Of a DNA stretch of 64,000 nucleotides, positions 1 to 8,409 are shown in pieces. The stretch is from assembly GCF_030683065.1 (NCBI RefSeq), contig NZ_JAUXMX010000027.1, positions 1 through 64,000 of the forward strand. The letters run 5' to 3'. Each line of letters starts with the position of its first letter. Positions within the stretch are counted from its first letter, which is position 1. The stretch is from Pseudomonas sp. (lineage in GTDB: Bacteria > Pseudomonadota > Gammaproteobacteria > Pseudomonadales > Pseudomonadaceae). The notes below the pieces were generated by a model, which was not told where the DNA came from, ran no database searches, and worked only from the letters and a program-made list of their open reading frames with translations. A program made the translations under genes and the position numbers.

Positions 1-102
1 CGACATCTTGACGTTGGCAAGATCAACGCCGCTGTTGTCCGCTTTGACGCGCACTTTAACGTTGTAGTCGACCACTCGTTTGATAGCTACAAGAACCTTC
101 AT
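1..102 (-). CDS. etfB: Electron transfer flavoprotein beta subunit, N-terminal fragment (runs off the window)
   Basis: The reverse strand encodes 34 residues from an ATG at 102, beginning [19 protein letters not shown], the typical start of bacterial EtfB; the rest lies left of position 1. With EtfA it forms the soluble FAD/AMP heterodimer that accepts electrons from acyl-CoA dehydrogenases. It is divergent from etfQO, the membrane enzyme that takes those electrons on to ubiquinone, so the pair shares one intergenic regulatory region. Identification rests on a short fragment plus this context, which agree well. Confidence 0.9.
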   Translation of the reverse strand, partial: MKVLVAIKRVVDYNVKVRVKADNSGVDLANVKMS

Positions 103-305
103 GGATTCCTCGTTACTCTCCGGTGAATAGGAATGTCGCCAGAAGCGAACATGGCGGGTGATGCAGATTGGCCGGAACCAACCTTCGACCCAGACGGCGA
201 ACGCAAAACCGCCCGTATCTTGACCGTACGACCTGACCGGGTCAATACAATGAGTCGGCCAGTCAGCTGCGATGTAGTAGGATTCTAGCAGGACTACAGA
301 ATATT

Positions 306-319
306 CAAACAAACGTTTG
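306..319. promoter_or_regulatory. PsrA operator candidate upstream of etfQO
   Basis: The sequence CAAAC-AAAC-GTTTG is a perfect match to the published Pseudomonas PsrA operator form G/CAAAC-N4-GTTTG/C, with the 12-base palindrome ACAAACGTTTGT at its core. It ends two bases before the -35 hexamer at 322. psrA itself is in this window and carries the same motif. Known: PsrA is a TetR repressor released by long-chain fatty acids. Inferred: it controls etfQO here, most simply by repression. Confidence 0.75.
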
Positions 320-321
320 TA

Positions 322-350
322 TTGGCCCGCTAGGAGGGTGCAGATATAAT
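322..350 (+). promoter_or_regulatory. etfQO sigma70-type promoter
   Basis: TTGGCC (322-327), a 17-base spacer and a perfect TATAAT (345-350) lie 70 bases before the etfQO start. The PsrA operator candidate abuts the -35. The rest of the 318-base etfB-etfQO interval (103-305) must hold the etfB promoter on the other strand, but I cannot place it with confidence. Confidence 0.6.
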
Positions 351-420
351 GCGCCAGCATCGCCCAGGGAACGAGCCTGATCGCCAAATAAAATTAGAGA
401 GCCTGAGTAGGAGATAGCCT

Positions 421-2085
421 GTGGAACGCGAGTTTATGGAATTCGACGTCGTCATCGTCGGCGCCGGCCCTGCCGGCTTGTCCGCCGCTTGCCGTCTAAA
501 GCAAAAAGCCGTCGAAGCCGGTAAAGAAATCAGCGTCTGCGTGGTCGAAAAAGGCTCCGAAGTAGGCGCGCACATCTTGTCTGGTGCAGTATTCGAACCC
601 CGCGCATTGAATGAACTGTTCCCCGACTGGAAGGAGCTCGGCGCCCCGCTAAACACCCCGGTCAAACGCGACGACATCTACATACTCAAGAATGCCGAGA
701 AAGCCAGCAAGATCCCGGACTTCTTCGTACCCAAGACCATGCACAACCATGGCAACTACATCATATCGCTGGGCAACCTGTGCCGCTGGCTGGCCCAGCA
801 GGCCGAGAACCTGGGCGTGGAAATCTACCCGGGCTTCGCCGCGCAAGAAGCATTGATCGACGACAAGGGCGCGGTCTACGGGATTCTCACCGGCGACCTG
901 GGCGTGGATCGTGAAGGCAACCCCAAAGAGGGGTACTACACACCTGGCATGGAACTGCGCGCCAAGTACACCCTGTTCGCCGAAGGCTGCCGCGGCCATA
1001 TTGGCAAGCAACTGATCAAGACCTACAACCTCGACAGCGAAGCCGACGCTCAGCATTACGGCATCGGCATCAAGGAAATCTGGGACATTGACCCGGCCAA
1101 GCACGAACAAGGTTTGGTCGTGCACACCGCAGGCTGGCCATTGTCACTGAGCGATAGCGAAAATACCGGCGGCTCCTTCCTCTACCACCTGGAGAATAAC
1201 CAGGTGGTACTCGGCTTGATCGTTGATTTGTCCTACAGCAATCCGCACCTGTCGCCGTTCGATGAATTCCAGCGTTACAAACATCACCCGGTAATTGCTC
1301 AGTACCTGGAAGGCGGAAAACGCGTGGCGTATGGTGCACGTGCTATTAGTAAGGGCGGGCTAAATTCGCTGCCGAAAATGGTGTTCAACGGCGGCGCGCT
1401 GATCGGCTGTGATCTCGGCACCCTGAATTTCGCAAAAATCAAGGGCAGCCACACCGCGATGAAGTCCGGCATGCTGGCCGCCGATGCAGCAGCCGACGCG
1501 CTGTTCGCAGGCAGCGAAGGCGGCGACCAACTGACCGGCTATGTCGACGGATTCAAGGCAAGCTGGCTCTACGAAGAACTATTCTGCAGCCGCAACTTCG
1601 GCCCGGCGATCCACAAATTCGGCGTACTCGGTGGCGGCGCCTTCAACTTCCTCGACCAGAATCTGTTTGGCGGCAAGATCCCCTTTACCCTGCACGACAC
1701 CAAGCCGGATTACGCCTGCCTCAAACCGGCCGCGGAAGCTGCGAAAATCAGCTACCCGAAACCGGACGGCAAACTCAGCTTCGATAAACTGAGCTCGGTA
1801 TTCCTCTCCAACACCAACCATGAAGAGGAACAACCTTGCCACCTGAAGCTCACCGACCCGAGCATTCCGCTGAGCAAAAACCTGCCGCTGTACGACGAAC
1901 CGGCGCAACGCTACTGCCCGGCCGGCGTATATGAAATCGTCACCCAGGAAGACGGCGAGAAGAAATTTCAGATCAACGCGCAGAACTGCGTGCACTGTAA
2001 GACCTGCGACATCAAGGACCCGGCACAGAACATTACCTGGGTAGCACCAGAAGGTGCCGGCGGACCGAACTACCCCAACATGTAA
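421..2085 (+). CDS. etfQO: Electron transfer flavoprotein-ubiquinone oxidoreductase
   Basis: This 554-residue membrane-associated flavoprotein oxidises reduced ETF and reduces ubiquinone, feeding beta-oxidation electrons into the respiratory chain. Near the N-terminus is the FAD Rossmann motif VVIVGAGPAGLSAA. The C-terminal part carries the 4Fe-4S ligands in YCPAGVYE and NCVHCKTCDIKDP. Length is normal for the family. The start is GTG at 421, five bases after AGGAGAT (409-415); an ATG at 436 is possible, but family members carry the preceding MEREF-type residues. It is a single-gene unit, divergent from etfB and followed by a strong terminator. Confidence 0.97.
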   Translation: MEREFMEFDVVIVGAGPAGLSAACRLKQKAVEAGKEISVCVVEKGSEVGAHILSGAVFEPRALNELFPDWKELGAPLNTPVKRDDIYILKNAEKASKIPDFFVPKTMHNHGNYIISLGNLCRWLAQQAENLGVEIYPGFAAQEALIDDKGAVYGILTGDLGVDREGNPKEGYYTPGMELRAKYTLFAEGCRGHIGKQLIKTYNLDSEADAQHYGIGIKEIWDIDPAKHEQGLVVHTAGWPLSLSDSENTGGSFLYHLENNQVVLGLIVDLSYSNPHLSPFDEFQRYKHHPVIAQYLEGGKRVAYGARAISKGGLNSLPKMVFNGGALIGCDLGTLNFAKIKGSHTAMKSGMLAADAAADALFAGSEGGDQLTGYVDGFKASWLYEELFCSRNFGPAIHKFGVLGGGAFNFLDQNLFGGKIPFTLHDTKPDYACLKPAAEAAKISYPKPDGKLSFDKLSSVFLSNTNHEEEQPCHLKLTDPSIPLSKNLPLYDEPAQRYCPAGVYEIVTQEDGEKKFQINAQNCVHCKTCDIKDPAQNITWVAPEGAGGPNYPNM

Positions 2086-2092
2086 GACGCGT

Positions 2093-2121
2093 AAAAAAGG
2101 CTCCCTCGGGAGCCTTTTTTT
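2093..2121. terminator. Rho-independent terminator after etfQO (bidirectional)
   Basis: GGCTCC-CTCG-GGAGCC is flanked by six A on the left and seven T on the right, so it can stop transcription both from etfQO and from the convergent gene ending at 2188. Confidence 0.92.
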
Positions 2122-2187
2122 GGCCCATATACTCGGCCGCGCACACCTCGCGGACATGGTCAGCACGTGCGCCCTTGCCAGCGAGCC

Positions 2188-2751
2188 TTAAGGCTGCGGC
2201 CCAATCGGGAAGAACTGCCCACTACTCCACACGCCGAGCCAAGTCTGCCCATCTATCTCGCGCGGCACGGCCAGTTCGATCAGTTGATAGAACACATTGC
2301 GGTGAATCAATGCTTCCAGGTTGCTGCGCACATGCACGTAGGGTGCAGGTTCCTGAGTCTGCGCATCCAACTCGACCCGAAGCGGGTGCTCGGCACCGGC
2401 AACGGCTTCCTCGTCGACGTTCGTAGTGAACCGCAGTACCTGCGCTTCACCCTCACCATCCACCAGCAGAGTGACCGCAACGAAGGGGGCATCGTCGACC
2501 TTGATCCCGACCTTCTCCACCGGGGTGACCAGGAAGTAATCGTCGCCATCGCGGCGAATGATGGTTGAGAACAACTTGACCATCGGCTTGCGGCCAATCG
2601 GTGTGCCCATGTAATACCAGCTGCCGTCACGGGCGATGCGCATGTCGATGTCACCGCAAAAGTCCGGATTCCACAGGTGTACGGGCGGCAAGCCCTTCTC
2701 ACTCTTGGGAATCTGTGCCAGCAGGTCGCCGGCTTTACCTGGGTCGGTCAT
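2188..2751 (-). CDS. DUF1285 family protein
   Basis: A 187-residue soluble protein with no signal peptide or membrane segment. Features such as [19 protein letters not shown] and [10 protein letters not shown] match what I recall of DUF1285, a conserved proteobacterial family of unknown function. I place the start at the ATG at 2751 (MTDPGKAG), seven bases after AAGGA; the frame is open a further nine codons upstream, but that stretch overlaps the neighbour. It follows the DUF4823 lipoprotein gene by 10 bases and is probably co-transcribed with it. No biochemical role can be stated. Confidence 0.85.
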   Translation of the reverse strand: MTDPGKAGDLLAQIPKSEKGLPPVHLWNPDFCGDIDMRIARDGSWYYMGTPIGRKPMVKLFSTIIRRDGDDYFLVTPVEKVGIKVDDAPFVAVTLLVDGEGEAQVLRFTTNVDEEAVAGAEHPLRVELDAQTQEPAPYVHVRSNLEALIHRNVFYQLIELAVPREIDGQTWLGVWSSGQFFPIGPQP

Positions 2752-2761
2752 GCAAATTTCC

Positions 2762-3364
2762 TTAGCGGCCCAGTCCAATCAGGCTGCGGGCATAATCGCG
2801 CAGCGGCGGACCGAGCAAGTCTTCTGGTTTGGCATCATAGAATGTCAGGAAGCCGCCGCGACTGCGAATCCGCGTGCTATCGACCAGATAGCGGGTATTG
2901 GTCTCAATCAGCATCAGCTGAATGACGCTGCGGTCGGTACCAAGCCGGTCCAGCACCTGCTGATCTGCCCACTCATCCCCGGTACCGATACGGTCATCGG
3001 CATAGGCAAAGCGGCTGTAGAGCAGATAATGCGCACCGGCCCCACGCGCCTGAGCCATGGCATCCTCCAGACCAGCTGGACTGCGTGCTCGGCGGACCAT
3101 GGGGAAATACTCGACGAAGCCCTTGAACGCCTCCTCAGCCACCACATTGGGTCGAGGATAAGCCACACCTGGGGGAACAAAGTGTCCTTGAGCGATGTAG
3201 ATGAACGAGTCCTGCTGCAGACGCCGCGAGGCCATGCGCTCGGTTCGCCCATGATCGAGAAAACCGGCATCGCGCAATTGATAGGTAGCGCCATCAGCCA
3301 GGTCGCTGACCTTCATGCAGCCACCCAAGACCATCAGCGCCAGGATTGATATCAGACTGCGCAT
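2762..3364 (-). CDS. DUF4823 family lipoprotein
   Basis: A 200-residue predicted lipoprotein. The N-terminus has a basic start, a hydrophobic stretch and the lipobox LGGC (Cys16), followed by M-K, which suggests transfer to the outer membrane under Lol rules. The start is the ATG at 3364, five bases after GGGAGGAG. The body matches my memory of DUF4823, a Pseudomonas family without known function. It sits immediately upstream of the DUF1285 gene on the same strand. Confidence 0.85.
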   Translation of the reverse strand: MRSLISILALMVLGGCMKVSDLADGATYQLRDAGFLDHGRTERMASRRLQQDSFIYIAQGHFVPPGVAYPRPNVVAEEAFKGFVEYFPMVRRARSPAGLEDAMAQARGAGAHYLLYSRFAYADDRIGTGDEWADQQVLDRLGTDRSVIQLMLIETNTRYLVDSTRIRSRGGFLTFYDAKPEDLLGPPLRDYARSLIGLGR

Positions 3365-3429
3365 TACTCTCCTCCCGTTGCCGGTGACGGAATACCGGCG
3401 GACAGACCAATAATGCAGGTTCCACGCCA

Positions 3430-4320
3430 TCACAGGCCGCGTTGCCACTCCTGACGTAACCCGGCGCCTTGCGGCTGCTCGATGGCTGCGCGCACCTGCG
3501 CCAGCAGACGTGCCTTGTCCGCACCCAAGTTGCCCTTCAGCACCAGATAGTTTGAAGCATGGTCGCTGCGAAACACCGTGTCACGCAGCTCTAGCCCCCG
3601 CAACAGGCGCTCAACCTCGATGAACAGCTGCTGTTGAGTCAACGGCTGATAATCGGCAAACGCCTGGCGAAAGCGTGCCTCACCCTGAGGAAAGCTCACC
3701 ACCAGGGTCGACAGGAACTCCGGCTGCGCGGCGTTCATCAGTCGCGCCGAGTTATCGGCATGCTGCTCACTGAGCGTGACGCCACCAAGGCCATTGAGGA
3801 TCATCACCGAGCGAGTAATCCCCGCCTGCCCCAGCTTATCCAGGGCGCTCAGGCTCGACTCGAAGGTTTCACCCTTGTTGATCCGTGCCAGCACCTCGTC
3901 GTCGCCCGACTCGCAGCCCACATAGGCCATGCGCAATCCGGCATCAGCCAGTTCCTTCAGCTCGTCGACCGATTTTTTACGCAGATTGCGTGGCAGGCAG
4001 TAGCCCGAAACCCGCTGCACGCTGGGCATGTACTCACGAATGGCCGACAAGATGACCAACAAGCGCCGCGTCGGCAGCACCAGGGCATCGCCATCGGCAA
4101 GAAACACCCGCTGCACGATCAGCTGCTCGCCAGCGCGGCGAATTTCGTCCAGCACCTGCGACTCATCGCGGGCGCGAAATTTCTTCTGTTCCTGGGTATA
4201 CATTTCGCAGAAGGTACAGTTGTTCCAGGAACAACCATTAGTCACTGGCAGAATAAGCGAGTGAGCCTCGCTTGGCGGGCGGAATACCGGTTCGATATAG
4301 GCAATCGGGAAATCAGACAT
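3430..4320 (-). CDS. Radical SAM protein with a CX4CX2C cluster motif
   Basis: A 296-residue radical SAM enzyme of the Elp3/MiaB-like fold. The cluster ligands are in NGCSWNNCTFCEMY: Cys30, Cys35 and Cys38, a CX4CX2C spacing instead of the usual CX3CX2C. Later landmarks are RVSGYCLPRNL, the AYVGCESGDDEVL segment that typically follows a central strand, and MILNGLGG. No B12 domain or TRAM domain is visible. Substrate unknown; cytoplasmic. It lies on the same strand as the MoaA-like gene, separated from it by an inverted repeat. I am sure of the superfamily and unsure of the reaction. Confidence 0.88.
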   Translation of the reverse strand: MSDFPIAYIEPVFRPPSEAHSLILPVTNGCSWNNCTFCEMYTQEQKKFRARDESQVLDEIRRAGEQLIVQRVFLADGDALVLPTRRLLVILSAIREYMPSVQRVSGYCLPRNLRKKSVDELKELADAGLRMAYVGCESGDDEVLARINKGETFESSLSALDKLGQAGITRSVMILNGLGGVTLSEQHADNSARLMNAAQPEFLSTLVVSFPQGEARFRQAFADYQPLTQQQLFIEVERLLRGLELRDTVFRSDHASNYLVLKGNLGADKARLLAQVRAAIEQPQGAGLRQEWQRGL

Positions 4321-4335
4321 GGCTTTTAGCGTCAG

Positions 4336-4396
4336 GCCTCAAGCCAGGCGGCCTCGGACAATCGATAGGAGTCGCCTTACTTTTACGGCTTGCGGC
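4336..4396. repeat. Imperfect inverted repeat between two radical SAM genes
   Basis: GCCTCAAGCC (4336-4345) pairs with GGCTTGCGGC (4387-4396) with one mismatch around a 41-base loop. The outer-arm motif (CAAGCC/GGCTTG) resembles the element at 8410-8481, so both may be decayed copies of a Pseudomonas extragenic palindromic family. It could also attenuate transcription from the upstream gene. Confidence 0.4.
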
Positions 4397-4398
4397 TT

Positions 4399-5367
4399 TC
4401 ATCCTCCAATAATTTTCATGACGGTCACACCCCCGGAAAAGGCAACCTCCTGCTTGTCGCCCAATGCCTTGACCAACAAGCCCTGCAAGGCAGGCAACGC
4501 CTGATGACGAGGCTTATCGAGCAGATCGCCGACATAGTGACGATTACTCGACGACAGACAGCCATGCAGCCAACCGGTCGAAGACAGACGCAAACGCGAG
4601 CAAGCACGACAGAACGGTACACTTTCATTGGCAATCACACCAAAAAAGCCTTGTCCCGGAATCTCGTAACGCAGCGCGGTGGCATCCACCGGCGCATCAG
4701 CCTGGGTGAAACCGTAATGCTCGCCAATCATGGCCAGCAGTTCGGGCATCCCCACGAACTGGCGGAGGAAACTGTTGGCATCGCGCGCCAAATGACCCAT
4801 GCGCATCAATTCGATAAAGCGCAATTCGAAACCGCGCTCAAGACAATACTCCAACAACGGCAAAATCTGGTCGAGGTTCTGCCCACGCAAGGGCACCATA
4901 TTGAGTTTGATTTGCATGCCGGCGGCATGCGCCTCGTCCAGGCCGGCCAAGACAGTGGGCAGATCGCCGCCGCGGGCAATGGTTCGAAATGCTACGGGAT
5001 CAAGGGTATCCAGGGATATGTTGAGGCGGCGGATGCCGCTTTCCAGCAGCAGTGGCAGTTTGCGCGTGAGCAACTGACCATTGCTGGTCAAGCTGATATC
5101 AGCCAGCCCCAACGGGCTAACGCCGCGTAAAAACGCATCCAGTTTCGGACTTACCAACGGCTCGCCGCCGGTAATACGCAAACGTTCGATACCTGCGGCT
5201 TCAATCAGGTAGCCGACACCGCGCACCATGGAATCAGCGGACAGCTCGTCTTGCGCCGCAACCAGGCGCTTGCCGTCGGGTACGCAGTAGGTACAGGCGT
5301 AGTTGCAAGCAGCGGTCAGACTTATTCGCAGATTGCGAAAACGTCGACCTTGGCGATCAACAATCAT
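4399..5367 (-). CDS. moaA: GTP 3',8-cyclase, molybdenum cofactor biosynthesis protein A
   Basis: MoaA converts GTP to 3',8-cyclo-GTP, the first step of molybdopterin synthesis. At 322 residues it is of normal length. The radical SAM cluster is Cys21, Cys25, Cys28 (CNYACTYC, CX3CX2C), followed by RITGGEPL. The C-terminal second 4Fe-4S site is CRAC followed by a Cys 14 residues on (CX2CX13C), and the protein ends in IGG, the double-glycine tail MoaA needs. The start ATG at 5367 has GGAG six bases upstream. No other moa gene is nearby; Pseudomonas often carries two moaA paralogues and this is probably the stand-alone one. Confidence 0.88.
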   Translation of the reverse strand: MIVDRQGRRFRNLRISLTAACNYACTYCVPDGKRLVAAQDELSADSMVRGVGYLIEAAGIERLRITGGEPLVSPKLDAFLRGVSPLGLADISLTSNGQLLTRKLPLLLESGIRRLNISLDTLDPVAFRTIARGGDLPTVLAGLDEAHAAGMQIKLNMVPLRGQNLDQILPLLEYCLERGFELRFIELMRMGHLARDANSFLRQFVGMPELLAMIGEHYGFTQADAPVDATALRYEIPGQGFFGVIANESVPFCRACSRLRLSSTGWLHGCLSSSNRHYVGDLLDKPRHQALPALQGLLVKALGDKQEVAFSGGVTVMKIIGG

Positions 5368-5456
5368 GGGGGACTCCGGCTAACATTACCCGGAGTATAT
5401 CGTCGCAATCGACTACGACACATGCACTGTATGCGCTATCAACAGGCCGAATACCG

Positions 5457-6095
5457 TCAGCTAGCCGGCGCGTCGGTATCACGCTTGCGCTTATTGCCCA
5501 TGCGCACACCGATATCCATGAGGAACTGGAAGAATCCTTCTTGATCTTCCAGCACATTGCTCCAGAAAGGCGAGTGATACAGCGCCACAGCACCATGCAC
5601 CAGCGCCCAGGCCGCGCAATAATGGAAGTATGGCGGGACGTCTTCAAGCTTGCCTTCGGCGATGCGACCCTTGATCAGCTGAGTCAGACGCTCGAAATTG
5701 GAGGCGCGAATCTTGTGTAACTCCTCAACCATTTCCGGCACCTGATTGCCCTTGACTACCTTTTCTTCCAGGCGATCAAACAAGCGGTAGCGTTGCGGAT
5801 CACGCATGCGGAACTCGAAATAGGCGCGCGAAAGCGCTTCCTTGTCGCGGTCGATGTCGGCCGAATGCAGCAACTCATTCAAATCGCGCTCGTAGTCGAG
5901 CATCAAGCGCAGGTAAATCTCTGCCTTGGACTTGAAGTGCTTGTAGATCGTGCCTTTGCCAATACCGACGGCGTCAGCGATCATTTCGACAGTAACGCTG
6001 TCCTCGCCCTGCTCAAGGAACAGTTTCAGCGCGGTGTCGAGAATTTCCTGTTCGCGGCGGCGAAACTCACGGACCTTACGGGGTTCATTCTGCAT
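5457..6095 (-). CDS. TetR/AcrR family transcriptional regulator
   Basis: A 212-residue TetR-type repressor. The N-terminal helix-turn-helix is clear (about residues 15-65), with VEMIADAVGIGKGTIYKHF as recognition region. The C-terminal ligand domain has no recognisable signature, so the effector is unknown. It corresponds in position to PA2957 of P. aeruginosa. It is divergent from the class V aminotransferase gene (76 bases between starts), which makes that gene a plausible target, although I see no convincing palindrome between them. Confidence 0.9.
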   Translation of the reverse strand: MQNEPRKVREFRRREQEILDTALKLFLEQGEDSVTVEMIADAVGIGKGTIYKHFKSKAEIYLRLMLDYERDLNELLHSADIDRDKEALSRAYFEFRMRDPQRYRLFDRLEEKVVKGNQVPEMVEELHKIRASNFERLTQLIKGRIAEGKLEDVPPYFHYCAAWALVHGAVALYHSPFWSNVLEDQEGFFQFLMDIGVRMGNKRKRDTDAPAS

Positions 6096-6171
6096 AAGAA
6101 AGACTAAGAGGCCGAAAATCGAAGCCAGGTATTATGCCTAACTAGCGCAAAATTGCACGGATCATCCGATC

Positions 6172-7305
6172 ATGTACCGCATTCATGACGAGTTTCGACA
6201 ACTTCCCGGCCTCTGCTACCTGAACCACGCCGCAGTCTCGCCCTGGCCACATCGCGTGCTACTGGCAGTGCGACGCTTTGCCGAACAGAACACCCGGGTG
6301 GGGGCACGTGACTATGCAGACTGGCTGCTGGTCGAGCACAGCCTTCGCGAACGCCTTACGCGCCTGCTCAACGCACCCAACAGTGACGATATAGCACTGG
6401 TCAAAAGTACCTCGCAGGCGCTGTCTATCGTGGCATTCGGCCTGGACTGGCATGCCGGCGACCAGGTGGTGATCAGCGACGAGGAGTTCCCCTCCAACCG
6501 CGTGGTTTGGGAGGCGCTCGAACCGCAGGGCGTCGAGGTGATCACGGTTAATTTGCACAGCGGTAACCCCGAGACCGACCTGCTCAACGCCTGCGGCCCA
6601 CGAACCCGCCTGCTGTCGATCAGCGCCGTGCAATACGCCAGCGGCCTGCGCCTGGACCTACAGCGGCTCGGCCACGGCTGCCAGCAACTCGGCGTATTGT
6701 TTTGTGTCGATGCGATCCAGCAACTTGGCGCCCTGCCCTTCGATACCCAGGCCTGCCAGTGCGCTTTTGCCATGGCCGACGGGCATAAATGGCTACTCGG
6801 TCCAGAAGGGCTTGGCGTCTTCTATTGCCGCAGTGATCTGCGCGCGCAGCTTGAGCTGCACGAATATGGCTGGCATATGCTCGAACACCATGGTGATTAT
6901 CTGCGCCAGGACTGGCAGCCTGCGCACTCGGCCAGGCGCTTCGAGTGCGGCAGCCCGAACATGCTCGGCACCATGGCACTCGAGGCCAGCCTGTCACTCC
7001 TGGAGGAAGTCGGCATGGTAGAGGTCGGTAAAGCCGTGCAGGAGCGCGTGCAATGGCTGCTCGACGGCTTGGCCAGCATGTCCGGCATCACACTGCACAG
7101 CCCAATTGATCCAGATCGTCGCGCCGGCATCGTCACGTTCAGCCTCGCCGGTTGGGATAATCAGTCACTGTTCCAGCGCCTTAGATCCGAACAGGTGATC
7201 TGCGCGCAACGCGGCGCCGGCATTCGCCTGTCCCCACATTTTTACAGCGAGGCACAGGTAATAGAGAAAACCCTAGGCCTGCTGCACCAGCTGGCAACAG
7301 GGTGA
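6172..7305 (+). CDS. Aminotransferase class V-fold PLP enzyme
   Basis: A 377-residue fold-type I PLP enzyme related to cysteine desulfurases and kynureninase. The PLP lysine is Lys206 in ADGHKWLLGPEG, and Asp180 in CVDAIQQLG should contact the pyridine nitrogen. The catalytic loop Cys of NifS/SufS enzymes is not apparent: the corresponding region reads QRGAGIRLSPHFY, typical of the broader group. The substrate is therefore unknown, and cysteine desulfurase should not be assumed. The start at 6172 has no clear ribosome binding site. It is transcribed divergently from the TetR gene and followed by the RgsA-like RNA. Confidence 0.88.
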   Translation: MYRIHDEFRQLPGLCYLNHAAVSPWPHRVLLAVRRFAEQNTRVGARDYADWLLVEHSLRERLTRLLNAPNSDDIALVKSTSQALSIVAFGLDWHAGDQVVISDEEFPSNRVVWEALEPQGVEVITVNLHSGNPETDLLNACGPRTRLLSISAVQYASGLRLDLQRLGHGCQQLGVLFCVDAIQQLGALPFDTQACQCAFAMADGHKWLLGPEGLGVFYCRSDLRAQLELHEYGWHMLEHHGDYLRQDWQPAHSARRFECGSPNMLGTMALEASLSLLEEVGMVEVGKAVQERVQWLLDGLASMSGITLHSPIDPDRRAGIVTFSLAGWDNQSLFQRLRSEQVICAQRGAGIRLSPHFYSEAQVIEKTLGLLHQLATG

Positions 7306-7380
7306 GGACTCAGCAGCCGGCCAGGTATTCCAAATTTGTTTAAAAAACGAGACCAATGAGCCTGGACGTTCAGTAAACTT

Positions 7381-7514
7381 CGCCAATACTCATCAGTACT
7401 GGCGTGCGGCATATCCCCCAAGTGTCCCGCCGGGCAAGGTGTCGTGGACCGCGTGCCTTGATTTACTCCTAATGGTCTTAACCCGGACTCCCCCCCAGAG
7501 CCCGGGTTTTTTTT
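7381..7514 (+). ncRNA. rgsA: Small regulatory RNA at the RgsA (P16) locus
   Basis: Between the aminotransferase gene and tatD lies a 134-base segment without a reading frame but with sRNA architecture: a 5' hairpin (CGCCAATACT at 7381-7390 against AGTACTGGCG at 7395-7404, one mismatch), an unstructured C-rich middle, and a strong terminator at 7480-7514. TAAACT at 7374-7379 is a fair -10 placing the start near 7381. In P. aeruginosa the sRNA RgsA, under RpoS and Gac control, lies just upstream of tatD (PA2959), the same position. The assignment rests on synteny and architecture; I did not align sequences. Confidence 0.7.
7480..7514 (+). terminator. Terminator of the RgsA-like RNA
   Basis: AACCCGG (7480-7486) pairs with CCGGGTT (7502-7508), and the T run continues to 7514. 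This gives the poly-U tail typical of Hfq-bound sRNAs. Confidence 0.88.
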
Positions 7515-7619
7515 GCCTCAACGATTATCCACCACGAACGGGTTGCGGCGGTTAGCGCCCTGCTGGTCGGTGAGCGCAGTAGACTGGCCGCGCTCGCTCG
7601 CGATCAGTCAGCACAGACC

Positions 7620-8402
7620 TCAGACAACCCGTGCAAGCGGGAACAAGCGCTTGAAATTGGCACTGGTCTGATCGGCCAACTGCTCGAAGCTCACACCCCG
7701 CAACAGCGCCAGATACTCAGCTACGTCGCGCACATATTCCGGCAGATTAGGCTTGCCGCGGTGCGGCACTGGCGCCAAATAAGGTGAGTCGGTTTCGACT
7801 AACAAGCGATCAACCGGCACCTGGCGGGCGACCTCACGAAGCGCATCGGCATTGCGGAAGGTGACGATGCCCGACAGGGATATATAGAAGCCTAGATCCA
7901 GTGCCGCCTTGGCCATCGCCCAGTCTTCAGTAAAGCAGTGCAGCACCCCGGCCTGCGGCAAAGCAGCCTCGCGCAGCAAGGCAAGAGTATCGGCACGCGC
8001 CTCCCGGGTATGCACGATCACGGGCTTCCCAGTGATCGTGGCTGCCTGCAGGTGCAGACGGAAAGCCTGCTGCTGCAGCTCTGCGGCTTGCGGCTCATAG
8101 TGATAATCCAGCCCGGTCTCCCCTATGGCCACCACCCGAGGGTGATTCAGCTCCGCCAGCAACCAGTCAAGAGCTGGCGCCGCGCCCGGCTGCAGATCAA
8201 GCGGATGAACCCCGACCGAGCAATCGACATCGGCGTAACGCTCAGCCAAGCCTTTGACCGCCGCTGCATTATCGGCACTGACCCCGATACAAAGAAAATG
8301 ACCGACACCACGTGCCCGCGCCGCATCCAGCGCAGCATCGAGGGAGCCGCCATGAGCAGAAAGATCGAGACGATCAAGGTGACAGTGAGAATCGATAAGC
8401 AT
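7620..8402 (-). CDS. tatD: TatD family metal-dependent deoxyribonuclease
   Basis: A 260-residue amidohydrolase-fold protein of the TatD family (metal-dependent 3'-5' DNase, implicated in DNA repair). Metal ligands are visible in MLIDSHCHLD, in GETGLDYHY (Glu and Asp), in KPVIVHTREA, in LHCFTED and in ETDSPYLAP. I start it at the ATG at 8402 (MLIDSHCH), six bases after GAGG; the frame is open 11 codons further but that part is not family sequence. It closes the gene block that begins with rpmF. Confidence 0.92.
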   Translation of the reverse strand: MLIDSHCHLDRLDLSAHGGSLDAALDAARARGVGHFLCIGVSADNAAAVKGLAERYADVDCSVGVHPLDLQPGAAPALDWLLAELNHPRVVAIGETGLDYHYEPQAAELQQQAFRLHLQAATITGKPVIVHTREARADTLALLREAALPQAGVLHCFTEDWAMAKAALDLGFYISLSGIVTFRNADALREVARQVPVDRLLVETDSPYLAPVPHRGKPNLPEYVRDVAEYLALLRGVSFEQLADQTSANFKRLFPLARVV

Positions 8403-8409
8403 GAGACGC

